Below are positions 1 to 8,063 of a DNA stretch of 46,737 nucleotides, piece by piece. The translations under genes were made by a program, and so were the position numbers. The notes beneath the pieces are model-generated. The model had not been told where the DNA came from, did no database searches, and saw only the letters and a program-made list of their open reading frames with translations. Numbering within the stretch: the stretch's first letter is position 1; each line of letters starts with the position of its first letter. This stretch comes from an uncultured Bacteroides sp. (lineage in GTDB: Bacteria > Bacteroidota > Bacteroidia > Bacteroidales > Bacteroidaceae), in contig CAMTOS010000012.1 of assembly GCA_947074195.1 (NCBI GenBank), positions 1-46,737 on the forward strand, read 5' to 3'.

Positions 1-945
1 AATACCTACACGGTCAGCGTCAGGATCACTTGCCATTACAAGATCAGCATCGATTTTCTTTGCAAGAGCAACAGCCATCGACAATGCTTCAGCATTTTCA
101 GGATTAGGAGATTCTACAGTCGAGAAGTTGCCATCCGGAATCATTTGTTCAGGAACAGTGTGTACATTCTCAAAACCCCACTCTTTCAATGCGCGTGGAA
201 TAAGCGTTGCACCTGTACCGTGAATAGGAGTATAAACAATCTTCATATCTTTCTGATGCTGAATAGCTTCAGTATCGATAGAAACTGTTTTTACTGCATC
301 AAGATATTCTTTATCGATATCTTCACCAATAATCTTGATTAACTCAGGATTACCCTTGAATTTAATATCAGCAGCAGAAGCAATTTTGTTTACTTCATCG
401 ATAATACCTTTATCGTGCGGAGCCAGTACCTGAGCACCATCATCCCAGTATGCTTTATATCCGTTATATTCTTTAGGATTGTGCGAAGCAGTAAGGATAA
501 TACCACTCTGGCAACCTAAATAACGAATAGCGAATGACATTTCGGGTGTAGGACGCATTCCGTCGAAAAGATATACTTTAATGCCGTTTGCCGAGAAAAT
601 ATCTGCTGATTTTTCTGCAAACAGACGACTATTATTACGGCTGTCGTGACCAACAACCACTGAAATCTGAGGAAGATCTTTGAAATTCTCCAACAGATAA
701 TTTGACAGACCTTGTGTAGCAGCACCAACAGTATAGATATTCATACGATTGGTTCCAACGCCCATAATACCACGAAGACCACCTGTACCAAATTCAAGGT
801 CTTTATAAAACGCTTCAATCAGGTCGGTTTTATCTTCATTAGCCAACATACGTTTTACCTCTGCCTGAGTTTCTGCATCATAGGCAGGAGTTAACCACTT
901 TTCAGCTTTTTCAGTAACCTGTTTGATTAGATCCTGGTTTTCCAT
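1..945 (-). CDS. Phosphoglucomutase/phosphomannomutase-family enzyme, 3' end outside window
   Basis: Alpha-D-phosphohexomutase that interconverts sugar 1- and 6-phosphates in the cytoplasm. From an ATG at 945 there are 315 uninterrupted codons running off the left edge, so the C-terminal part is missing. Visible motifs are GTGGLRG near residue 54, the phosphoserine loop TASHNP (Ser about 154) and the metal-binding DPDADR at about 307-312, the last codons present. The family is usually about 580 residues in Bacteroidales, so roughly half is shown. A TATATTTG box lies about 50 bp upstream, so the gene probably has its own promoter rather than reading through from the dipeptidase gene. Substrate choice between glucose and mannose phosphates cannot be told from the fragment. 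Confidence 0.93.
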   Translation of the reverse strand, partial: MENQDLIKQVTEKAEKWLTPAYDAETQAEVKRMLANEDKTDLIEAFYKDLEFGTGGLRGIMGVGTNRMNIYTVGAATQGLSNYLLENFKDLPQISVVVGHDSRNNSRLFAEKSADIFSANGIKVYLFDGMRPTPEMSFAIRYLGCQSGIILTASHNPKEYNGYKAYWDDGAQVLAPHDKGIIDEVNKIASAADIKFKGNPELIKIIGEDIDKEYLDAVKTVSIDTEAIQHQKDMKIVYTPIHGTGATLIPRALKEWGFENVHTVPEQMIPDGNFSTVESPNPENAEALSMAVALAKKIDADLVMASDPDADRVGI

Positions 946-992
946 TTTTACTTATTTTATGGGTTAATGATAAATTCTTATTAAATAATTGA

Positions 993-1000
993 CAAATATA
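993..1000 (-). promoter_or_regulatory. Putative -7 box for phosphosugar mutase
   Basis: On the minus strand the sequence reads TATATTTG, matching the Bacteroidales TAnnTTTG -7 consensus. It would start transcription near 988 and give a leader of about 40 nt. No clear -33 TTTG was found. Confidence 0.55.
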
Positions 1001-1055
1001 GAATAAAGAAATCTATCGGTAATGAGATTTATTGAAAAAAGTTCGGAACAACCAT

Positions 1056-2699
1056 TTATGGGTTGATCTTGTATCTGTTTCCTGTTTGTTTTACATATTC
1101 TTTCAGGAATTCTTCAGGATATCCTGTACGAATTACACCGGCAGGCTGACCAATACTGTTGCGCTGGAATTCACCATTAGGATTGGTTTTGCGGACAACA
1201 CCATCAGCATATTTCACAAGAATATATTCACCCAGACGTTTCCAGTCAGAGAAAGCACTTTGTGCCATCATATCTGTATAATTAGTAAGGAATGACACTG
1301 CTTCTGCTTTATCTTTCTTATAAAGCTTGGTAGCTACTTCTTCAATACCCGGCTGAGCTTCGAAGAAAGTATTTTCTAATTTTTCCTGCTCTGCACGTAC
1401 ATCACCAATCATCAGGCTATAGCGTGGATAAACCATATTTGCCACCCAGTTGTAAATCCAGAAAGCTGAATTCCATGAGAATGTAATATAATCTGCACCA
1501 TCAACGCGAGTATAGCATACAGGAGCTTGTGTAGCACAGCAGTATACCGGTGTAAATACAGTCATATTCGCATCGTCTGTACCAAACCAAAGTACACCAC
1601 CTACAGCATCAGGCATATGTGCACGCATCTGAGATACAAATACGAAACCAGTCTGCTGTGTAGAGATCGGACGCTCATTGAAGTAGTCTTCACCATCTAC
1701 TTTGAAAGATAATGGAGATAAACGGTAAGGAATCTTATAAGGACCAGCACCGAAATCATTAGTGATGTCAAGCGGAGTACCTTCATAATGGTCGCGCATG
1801 GCATGCATAACATCCTGCACAGAAAGTTTGCGGTCAGCTTTTACGAACAATGGCATTGGAGTGTCTGTTTCACCCATGATATATGGAAGATATTCTTCAC
1901 CATCTTTTGTATACATATTATAGAAGCTCCAAACACGTGCTTCGCAATAACGGCGTGCACCGAAATCAAGCGGAGCATAAGCGTTGGCAAAGCTGAAGTC
2001 TTTGTTTACACCATCGAAGAACCCTTTTTCGCGGGCAAAAGAGATTACATCAGGAGAATAAAGACAGTTTTCTTTATCATTCAGAGGGAACTGATGAATA
2101 CGTGCCTGATTTGCGTGAGCAGAAATACAGTCATCGGGTACACGAACTGCTACCCATACCGCACCTTTTACACCAGGACCTTTACCAATCATTTCCATGA
2201 TCCAGATTTCGTTTGGATCGGCGATGGTAAATGATTCACCACTACTGTAATAACCGTATTGCTGAACAAGGTCAGTCATTACTTTAATTGCTTCACGGGC
2301 AGTACGAGAACGCTGAAGTGCAACATAAATCAAACTTCCGTAATCCATGATACCTGTTGAATCTGATAATTCAGGACGGCCACCAAAGGTTGTTTCAGCA
2401 ATAGTCAACTGAAATTCATTGATATTTCCAACCACATTGTAAGTCTGACGTGCCTGCGGAATCTGACCCAGATATTTACCGGTATCCCACTCGTAAATAT
2501 CGAGCATAGCATCTTTTGGATGTGTTGCAGCCGGCCAGTGATAAAGTTCACCAAAGAGGCCATATGAGTCGGCCGAATAAGATACGATGGTCGAACCATC
2601 AGTTGAAGCGTTCTTTCCGACAATCAGATTTGTACAAGCGAATGATTTCGCCACAAATGCAGTCAGAAGTAATGCGCAAAGAGCAAATTTCTTTTTCAT
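1056..2699 (-). CDS. Secreted C69-family dipeptidase
   Basis: 547-residue exported dipeptidase of the C69 (PepD-type) N-terminal-nucleophile family. A signal peptide covers residues 1-21 and ends ...KSFA, leaving Cys22 at the mature N-terminus (CTNLIVGKNAS). In this family that cysteine is the catalytic nucleophile, so signal cleavage would also activate the enzyme. Other family features are the TIVSYSADS stretch and the EIWIMEMIGKGPG segment. It probably acts in the periplasm on short peptides. It follows the M23 peptidase gene by 36 bp on the same strand with no terminator between them, so the two may be co-transcribed. Full length for the family. The start is the ATG at 2699 directly before MKKK. 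Confidence 0.92.
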   Translation of the reverse strand: MKKKFALCALLLTAFVAKSFACTNLIVGKNASTDGSTIVSYSADSYGLFGELYHWPAATHPKDAMLDIYEWDTGKYLGQIPQARQTYNVVGNINEFQLTIAETTFGGRPELSDSTGIMDYGSLIYVALQRSRTAREAIKVMTDLVQQYGYYSSGESFTIADPNEIWIMEMIGKGPGVKGAVWVAVRVPDDCISAHANQARIHQFPLNDKENCLYSPDVISFAREKGFFDGVNKDFSFANAYAPLDFGARRYCEARVWSFYNMYTKDGEEYLPYIMGETDTPMPLFVKADRKLSVQDVMHAMRDHYEGTPLDITNDFGAGPYKIPYRLSPLSFKVDGEDYFNERPISTQQTGFVFVSQMRAHMPDAVGGVLWFGTDDANMTVFTPVYCCATQAPVCYTRVDGADYITFSWNSAFWIYNWVANMVYPRYSLMIGDVRAEQEKLENTFFEAQPGIEEVATKLYKKDKAEAVSFLTNYTDMMAQSAFSDWKRLGEYILVKYADGVVRKTNPNGEFQRNSIGQPAGVIRTGYPEEFLKEYVKQTGNRYKINP

Positions 2700-2735
2700 T
2701 AATAATTGATTATAGTTTATAAATTAGTTTTGTTC

Positions 2736-4385
2736 TTACCAGAAAAAAGTCTCACTGACAATCGTTTCATTACCGCAACCATCTACGACAGTGACTTCTA
2801 AAAGATGCTTTTTCCCTTTCTCTATGTATTTGGGATTAAGGTCACAAATATATTGAGATTGCATCATATTTGGTCTATAAAGAACCACATATTTTCCATC
2901 GATAGTGGCTCTGTGGTTACTTATCCCCGTCTGATTATCAGAGATACTTAATACAATCTTTCCATTCTTCGCCCACGATTCACGGTTTACTGTCGCAACT
3001 TTAGGTGGAACAGTATCAATACCTATTGTGTAAGTTCCGAGTGTGCGTATGTTTGCTTTAATAAATCCATCTTCATAAACACCACCTACAGAGCTTAACC
3101 CTTTATTGGTAACACGCCCTATAAAATATTTTGAAGTATCGCTTACCGGCATATTCCGTAGGCCTATTTGCAACACTGCAGGTTTAAAGAGTGAAACGGC
3201 TTTATTGTGTAGCTGATAGGTGTAAGCAATAGCATTACTATCTGGTTTCACCTGATTCAGAAGGAGTATATCTTCATGAAAGGCCCCTTTGGGAAAGACC
3301 ACAGACATTCCGGGTTCGTTGAGATGATTCACCTTATTCCAACGGAAATAAGATTTGCTACCGGTGTTGATCTCAGGAATATTTTGTTTTTCTCCACGAA
3401 CTTTGAATTTATATTCAGACTGATTGCCCGAAACATCGGTCAGTGTATAGTGCAAAGTATAATCTCTCTCTTCATCAATAGTAATCAAACCATTGTTTCC
3501 GTTAAAAGCATCGAACATCTGCAGCTCATTACCCGGAGTTATAAAAGATTTCATATAACCATTCTGCGACCAGGTATTCACCTGCCGGCTCTCTTCGTAA
3601 GTAAACCGATCGATAATACTTCGATAAAACAAACTATCATCAACCCTTAATTCTACGGTATGTACACCACATCGGTTTTGCGAACCATTCATAAAGTCAT
3701 AGGCTTTAACAGCTGCCCCTATTTCGCCCCATGCTTTAATCACCTTTTTATCATCAGGAGTATAAGTTTGCGGCACAGTTTTTCGATCGACTACACCTTT
3801 CCCCAATTGCGGAATCAGCATAAAGCCAAATGCTTTGGGTGCGATGTTATCGGTGATGATATTGCCAAATAAAGGAACAGGATCAACATATTCATCAGTT
3901 TCGGTTTCGATAACATCTAAGTGTAGATGCGGACCAAACGAGTAGCCACGATTACCACTAAGACCGATAGACTCACCCGTTTTTACACGATATTGGTCGG
4001 GTTCAGGGGTGAATTCAACTTCGTAACTCTCCTGCTGATACTGAATACTGTCTATGATCGCTTTGAAAGGAGGTAAAAGTCCCTCTAAATGGCGGTTGAT
4101 GGTGCGGTAACCATTATCATATGTTACTTCGACAATATAACCGGAACCATTATTGACGCGCACTTTCGAAATATATCCATCGCCCAGTGCACGAATAGGA
4201 ATATTAATGGCACCACCCGTTCTGAAATCGAGTCCGCCATGAAAATGAGTTGCACGTATTTCACCAAAATTGCCACTAAACGATAGCGGTCCGCTAAAAG
4301 GAGGTTTAAAGACAGGCGAATCGGTTTGCTGGCCATAGGCAGTAATAGCAAAAAGAAAAAAGAAAAAGGGAAAAAGTAGCTTCAT
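2736..4385 (-). CDS. Exported M23-family metallopeptidase
   Basis: 549-residue periplasmic or surface peptidase with an N-terminal signal peptide (hydrophobic residues 3-16, cleavage near AYGQ). The LytM/M23 zinc site is visible: H49-G-G-L-D53 and the GPHLHLDV motif with H153 and H155. M23 enzymes cut peptidoglycan cross-links or similar peptides. The remaining 390 residues look beta-rich and may hold Ig-like domains, but I do not recognise a named family there. The catalytic domain sits at the N-terminus, unlike NlpD/EnvC-type M23 proteins where it is C-terminal. A TATTTTTG promoter box lies 24-31 bp before the ATG, and the C69 dipeptidase gene follows closely. Confidence 0.9.
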   Translation of the reverse strand: MKLLFPFFFFLFAITAYGQQTDSPVFKPPFSGPLSFSGNFGEIRATHFHGGLDFRTGGAINIPIRALGDGYISKVRVNNGSGYIVEVTYDNGYRTINRHLEGLLPPFKAIIDSIQYQQESYEVEFTPEPDQYRVKTGESIGLSGNRGYSFGPHLHLDVIETETDEYVDPVPLFGNIITDNIAPKAFGFMLIPQLGKGVVDRKTVPQTYTPDDKKVIKAWGEIGAAVKAYDFMNGSQNRCGVHTVELRVDDSLFYRSIIDRFTYEESRQVNTWSQNGYMKSFITPGNELQMFDAFNGNNGLITIDEERDYTLHYTLTDVSGNQSEYKFKVRGEKQNIPEINTGSKSYFRWNKVNHLNEPGMSVVFPKGAFHEDILLLNQVKPDSNAIAYTYQLHNKAVSLFKPAVLQIGLRNMPVSDTSKYFIGRVTNKGLSSVGGVYEDGFIKANIRTLGTYTIGIDTVPPKVATVNRESWAKNGKIVLSISDNQTGISNHRATIDGKYVVLYRPNMMQSQYICDLNPKYIEKGKKHLLEVTVVDGCGNETIVSETFFW

Positions 4386-4408
4386 GGAATAAAAAACATT
4401 AGGTTACA

Positions 4409-4416
4409 CAAAAATA
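4409..4416 (-). promoter_or_regulatory. Putative -7 box for M23 peptidase gene
   Basis: TATTTTTG on the minus strand, matching TAnnTTTG, with a predicted leader of about 20 nt before the M23 start codon. Confidence 0.55.
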
Positions 4417-4453
4417 CACCAATATTTTTACAAAGAAAAAAGAGAAATGGAAA

Positions 4454-4461
4454 TATCTTTG
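4454..4461 (+). promoter_or_regulatory. Putative upstream -7 box for ald
   Basis: TATCTTTG matches the consensus and would give a leader of about 125 nt. A second, less canonical box (TATATTCG, 4555-4562) lies closer to the start codon, so ald may have two promoters. Confidence 0.4.
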
Positions 4462-4554
4462 AGTATAACATGGTGAAAGTTTAATTATTATTTAAATAAC
4501 TGACATTATGCTTTTAAACATCAGTTTATTAACACAGTAAATCTATTAAATATA

Positions 4555-4562
4555 TATATTCG
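4555..4562 (+). promoter_or_regulatory. Possible proximal -7 box for ald
   Basis: TATATTCG differs by one base from TAnnTTTG and sits 30 bp before the ald ATG. This is the usual promoter distance in this window. Confidence 0.35.
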
Positions 4563-4591
4563 CACCATATAACACTTAAATTTATAACATT

Positions 4592-5692
4592 ATGATTATC
4601 GGAATACCAAAAGAAATTAAGAATAATGAGAACCGCGTTGGAATGACACCTGCTGGAGTTTCAGAGTTAATACATCATGGACACGAGGTGTATGTACAGC
4701 AAACGGCAGGTATAAACAGTGGTTTTCAGGATGAGGAATATATAGCCGTCGGCGCAAAAATGCTTCCCACCATTGAAGCGGTTTACGGAATAGCCGAAAT
4801 GATTGTAAAGGTGAAAGAACCCATTGAACCCGAATATCATTTAATTCGTAAAGGTCAATTGCTATTTACTTATTTCCATTTTGCATCAGACGAAGTGTTG
4901 ACCAAAGCTATGATTAAGACAGGTGCGGTTTGTCTGGCTTATGAAACAGTAGAAAAACCAGATCGTACGCTTCCGTTACTTATCCCTATGAGCGAAGTTG
5001 CCGGAAGAATGTCTATTCAGGAAGGTGCACGCTTTCTTGAAAAACCACAGGGCGGAAAAGGTAAACTTTTAGGTGGAGTACCCGGAGTAAAACCAGCCAA
5101 AGTTCTTATTCTTGGTGGTGGTGTGGTTGGTAGTCAGGCGGCTTTAATGGCTGCAGGCCTTGATGCCGATGTGACTATTGCCGATATTAATCTGCCACGT
5201 TTGCGCTACCTTAGCGAAGTGATGCCTAAAAACGTGAAGACTTTATATTCTTCGAAAATGAACATTATAAAAGAGCTTGCCGATGTTGATCTGGTGATTG
5301 GTTCGGTATTGAAACCCGGCGATAAAGCGCCTCACCTGATAACTAAGGATATGTTGCAACTCATGGAGAAAGGTACTGTCCTTGTAGATGTAGCCATTGA
5401 TCAGGGCGGTTGTTTTGAAACTTCACATCCGACAACACACAGTGACCCGACCTATGTAGTAGATGGCATTGTTCATTATGCTGTGGCCAATATTCCCGGA
5501 GCCGTTCCGTTTACATCGACTTCGGCGCTGACTAACGCTACTCTGCCCTATGCACTTGCACTGGCAAACAAAGGCTGGCAAAAAGCATGCAAAGATGATC
5601 CGACACTTGCACTTGGTTTAAATATAGTCGAAGGTAAGATTGTGTATAAAGCGATAGCAGATGTGTTCGGGCTGCCATATCAGCCCTGTTAG
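4592..5692 (+). CDS. ald: Alanine dehydrogenase
   Basis: 366-residue NAD-dependent alanine dehydrogenase, which interconverts L-alanine and pyruvate plus ammonia. The residues known in this family fall at their expected positions: R15 and K75 for pyruvate binding, H96 (in YFHFASD) and D270 (in VAIDQGG) as catalytic residues. The nucleotide-binding glycine motif GGGVVG spans 175-180, with D198 at the end of the following strand, as expected for NAD. Length is normal for the family. The start ATG at 4592 gives the canonical N-terminus MIIGIPKEIK. The gene stands alone on the plus strand and is convergent with the minus-strand FabK-like gene. Its stop codon lies at the beginning of a 22-bp repeat tract. 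Confidence 0.97.
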   Translation: MIIGIPKEIKNNENRVGMTPAGVSELIHHGHEVYVQQTAGINSGFQDEEYIAVGAKMLPTIEAVYGIAEMIVKVKEPIEPEYHLIRKGQLLFTYFHFASDEVLTKAMIKTGAVCLAYETVEKPDRTLPLLIPMSEVAGRMSIQEGARFLEKPQGGKGKLLGGVPGVKPAKVLILGGGVVGSQAALMAAGLDADVTIADINLPRLRYLSEVMPKNVKTLYSSKMNIIKELADVDLVIGSVLKPGDKAPHLITKDMLQLMEKGTVLVDVAIDQGGCFETSHPTTHSDPTYVVDGIVHYAVANIPGAVPFTSTSALTNATLPYALALANKGWQKACKDDPTLALGLNIVEGKIVYKAIADVFGLPYQPC

Positions 5693-5776
5693 TGTCAAGC
5701 GCTTGCTGGCTTGCTGGCAAGCGCTACTCAGCACGCTGGCGATAGCTTGTCAACATGTTGGAGATAGCTTATCATA
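5689..5776 (+). repeat. Degenerate 22-bp tandem repeat, four units, after ald
   Basis: Four consecutive 22-bp units start at 5689, 5711, 5733 and 5755. The first overlaps the ald stop codon. By eye, neighbours match at 14, 14 and 16 of 22 positions. Shared pieces are CAAGCGCT, repeated exactly 22 bp apart at 5696 and 5718, and GATAGCTT, repeated 22 bp apart at 5741 and 5763. Units 1-2 also form a perfect 9-bp inverted repeat (AGCGCTTGC at 5698-5706, GCAAGCGCT at 5717-5725). No ORF follows the period. Function unknown; it could fold at the 3' end of the ald transcript, but there is no T-run after it. Confidence 0.6.
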
Positions 5777-5780
5777 AAAG

Positions 5781-5819
5781 CAGCCTGTTACAATCGGCAA
5801 AATGCGATGTAACAGGCTG
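5781..5819 (-). terminator. Rho-independent terminator of the FabK-like gene/sigma operon
   Basis: Perfect 11-bp inverted repeat, CAGCCTGTTAC (5781-5791) and GTAACAGGCTG (5809-5819), with a 17-nt loop. On the minus strand it is followed by CTTTTAT, so it best fits termination of the minus-strand operon ending at 5855. It may also slow ald transcripts coming the other way. Confidence 0.75.
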
Positions 5820-5854
5820 TCCTATTGAAAACAAAACCCTATTTTAAAACTATA

Positions 5855-6793
5855 TTACCAGGTAAAACTCTGTTGAGTTAAACGACTATATTCGTCTGTC
5901 AATTCTTTCATCACCTCTTCAGCAGTTTGCAATGTTCGCAGTTGTGACGCTGCCTGCCCTATTTCCAATTCTCCGTTTTCCAGGTCACCTTCGAAAATTC
6001 CTTTTTTAGCGCGACCTCTGCCCAGTAATTCTTTAAGTTCATCGACACTTGCTCCGCGAGCCTCAGCGGCTTCCACTAAATCTTTAAACGGGCCGATAGC
6101 CAGACGGGTCGGAGAAAGCTTCTTCAGGAGCAGTTTAGTATCTCCTTCATTCAGGCGTAAGCAGTATTCCTTAAAGACATCGCTTGCCGAGCTCTCTTTC
6201 GTCATAGCAAACCGTGTTCCGATTTGTACGCCTTCGGCACCCAATACCATTGCAGCCAGAATAGATTTACCCGTTGCAATTCCTCCGGCAGCGATCAAAG
6301 GCAATGTTGTAGCATTGCGTACGGCAGGAATCAGGCACATGGTAGTGGTTTCTTCCCGACCATTATGCCCTCCTGCTTCAAATCCTTCGGCAACAATCAA
6401 ATCAACGCCCGCTTCTTCGCATTTAACAGCAAATTTCGACGATGAAACAACATGTCCTACAGTAATACCTTTATCCTTCAATACAGAAGTCCATGTTTTG
6501 GGATTGCCTGCCGATGTGAAAACAATCTTTACCTCTTCTTTTATAATAATATCAATAATCTCATCTATCTGCGGATAAAGCAACGGCACATTTACACCAA
6601 AAGGCTTATCAGTAGCTGCTTTACATTTTTGTATATGCTCACGCAAGGTTTCGGGATGCATAGAACCGGCACCCAATAATCCCAGTCCGCCGGCATTGCT
6701 AACGGCTGAAGCCAGTCGCCATCCGCTGCACCACACCATTCCACCCTGAATGATGGGGTATTTTATTTTTAAAAGAGATGTTATTCGATTCAT
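5855..6793 (-). CDS. FabK-like enoyl-ACP reductase / nitronate monooxygenase-family flavoenzyme
   Basis: About 312-residue TIM-barrel FMN enzyme of the nitronate monooxygenase/FabK family. Diagnostic motifs, numbered from the alternative start at 6805, are IIQGGMVW near residue 20, the active-site stretch GFEAGGHNG with His147, and the phosphate-binding AAGGIATG near 172-179. The first EAGGH motif is closer to what I remember of FabK than of true nitronate monooxygenases, so a role in fatty-acid elongation is plausible but not shown. I chose the ATG at 6793 because it gives the usual MNRITSLL start; another ATG at 6805 abuts the TAA of the upstream gene and would add four residues. It is the last gene of the sigma-factor operon and is followed by a strong terminator. 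Confidence 0.88.
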   Translation of the reverse strand: MNRITSLLKIKYPIIQGGMVWCSGWRLASAVSNAGGLGLLGAGSMHPETLREHIQKCKAATDKPFGVNVPLLYPQIDEIIDIIIKEEVKIVFTSAGNPKTWTSVLKDKGITVGHVVSSSKFAVKCEEAGVDLIVAEGFEAGGHNGREETTTMCLIPAVRNATTLPLIAAGGIATGKSILAAMVLGAEGVQIGTRFAMTKESSASDVFKEYCLRLNEGDTKLLLKKLSPTRLAIGPFKDLVEAAEARGASVDELKELLGRGRAKKGIFEGDLENGELEIGQAASQLRTLQTAEEVMKELTDEYSRLTQQSFTW

Positions 6794-6805
6794 AGGTTTA
6801 ATCAT

Positions 6806-7501
6806 TTATTTCGTTATCGGGAAAATAATGGGTTGTGCAACCAATACAGTAGTTGAATCACCATACTGACCCAGCACTTCTAATGTGCGTGCGCGGATTT
6901 TTCTTCCCTTGAAGTCCCAGAAATCTTTAGAAGTATAATAATTGAAATCTATCCCTGATGGACCATCGCTGATACGTTGCCATGCCCCAACCATTTGTCC
7001 GTTTGCACGTTCGGCAAAAGTGTTATATCGCAAACCGCTTGCCTCTATCTTTTCGAGCGAGTTTCTGTCTCCCGCATCATTCCATCTTTTCGCCCAGTTT
7101 GAATAGATTCTTATGGTCGATAATTTATAGAAAGGATCATTTCGCCAGGTATTATTTGCTACTTTTATTCGCTTACGATAAACTGGATCCCAATTTAGCG
7201 GAGTGCTGCCATTGTAAGGACGAAGCGAAAGCATCTGGCGCATATTGAAAGGCTGTTCGGCATCATTGGGAATGGGAAGTGTAATATCCGGCTGAAGCCA
7301 TTTTTTATCCTCAACAATCATCTGGTCGCCAAACAAACCTGAGCCCATATCAATAGATTGTATGGCCTTTTTATTTAATTCTATCTCTTCATCGCCTGCC
7401 ATGATTCTTGAAAGCCGGAGAGAATCTTCTCTGTTCCAGTCCTGAGCCTGAACAGAGAATGTAAAAGATAAGAGCAGACTTATTATAATAAGATATTTCA
7501 T
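6806..7501 (-). CDS. Exported Bacteroidales protein of unknown function (DUF4858-like)
   Basis: 231 residues from the ATG at 7501, which opens a clear signal peptide (MKYLIIISLLLSFTFSVQAQ). An in-frame upstream start would put 23 unlikely residues before it. The mature protein is hydrophilic with many Trp, Asn and Arg residues (for example NNTWRNDPFYKL, SNWAKRWNDAG) and no catalytic motif I recognise. From memory it resembles the Bacteroidales family DUF4858; this was not checked. It follows the lipoprotein gene by 16 bp, and its stop codon directly abuts a possible start of the FabK-like gene. It therefore belongs to the sigma-factor operon and is probably an envelope component. Confidence 0.75.
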   Translation of the reverse strand: MKYLIIISLLLSFTFSVQAQDWNREDSLRLSRIMAGDEEIELNKKAIQSIDMGSGLFGDQMIVEDKKWLQPDITLPIPNDAEQPFNMRQMLSLRPYNGSTPLNWDPVYRKRIKVANNTWRNDPFYKLSTIRIYSNWAKRWNDAGDRNSLEKIEASGLRYNTFAERANGQMVGAWQRISDGPSGIDFNYYTSKDFWDFKGRKIRARTLEVLGQYGDSTTVLVAQPIIFPITK

Positions 7502-7517
7502 AAGTTCAGTATTAATT

Positions 7518-8042
7518 TTACCACCAGCGATATCCGCTGCCACAAAGAGGTTCGTTAAAACAAGGATCAATGGTCCAGAAAGTGCGCGGATAACTTATAT
7601 TCTCCAGCCAGTTTCTGTAATAAGCTACGGCTTCGAGCACTTCTTCATCTGTCAAAAAATACAAAGCTTCATATCCGGGAGCATTGGCACGCACCATCTT
7701 GCTGCCCATAGAAGGAGCCATTCCCAATCTGACAGATTCGACAATCCATAACAAACATTCGCCTAATCGCAATTTCCCGTTCATGGCATTATATCCGATC
7801 GGAAAAGATGGAATAACGGTCATGTCATCAGCATACTCCAGGAGTTTAGGAATATCGCCCTGATTAAATTGAGGGATGAGAATGATATCCTGATCATTTC
7901 TTGTTTTATATTCGCCTTCCTTGAGTTGCTTTACAAATAAATCCACATCAGGATTATTGTAATCCAATATTTCTTCGGTGCATGAGGACATTAAAATAAA
8001 TGCAATACCCAATGAAACTGATAGATATAACCTTTTCAGCAT
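7518..8042 (-). CDS. Lipoprotein of unknown function (DUF4943-like)
   Basis: 174-residue lipoprotein with hydrophobic residues 5-18 and a lipobox (LMSSC) with Cys21. The next residues, TEE, are acidic, which resembles the surface-export signal of Bacteroidota lipoproteins, so outer-leaflet exposure is possible. The mature part contains no motif I can assign. It looks like a small Bacteroidales-specific family, from memory DUF4943, not verified. It lies 21 bp after the anti-sigma/barrel gene and 16 bp before the next exported protein. The set of sigma factor, anti-sigma-like protein, lipoprotein and exported protein suggests an envelope-sensing or remodelling unit. Confidence 0.75.
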   Translation of the reverse strand: MLKRLYLSVSLGIAFILMSSCTEEILDYNNPDVDLFVKQLKEGEYKTRNDQDIILIPQFNQGDIPKLLEYADDMTVIPSFPIGYNAMNGKLRLGECLLWIVESVRLGMAPSMGSKMVRANAPGYEALYFLTDEEVLEAVAYYRNWLENISYPRTFWTIDPCFNEPLCGSGYRWW

Positions 8043-8063
8043 AGATTTGTTTTTTTGATTGCG

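Noticed and set aside
1788..2234. 148-codon plus-strand ORF
   Set aside because: Antisense to the C69 dipeptidase gene, no signal or motif, atypical residue composition.
4498..4526. AACTGA...TCAGTT inverted repeat before ald
   Set aside because: Six-bp arms with a 17-nt loop in very AT-rich DNA; easily chance and not near the core promoter.
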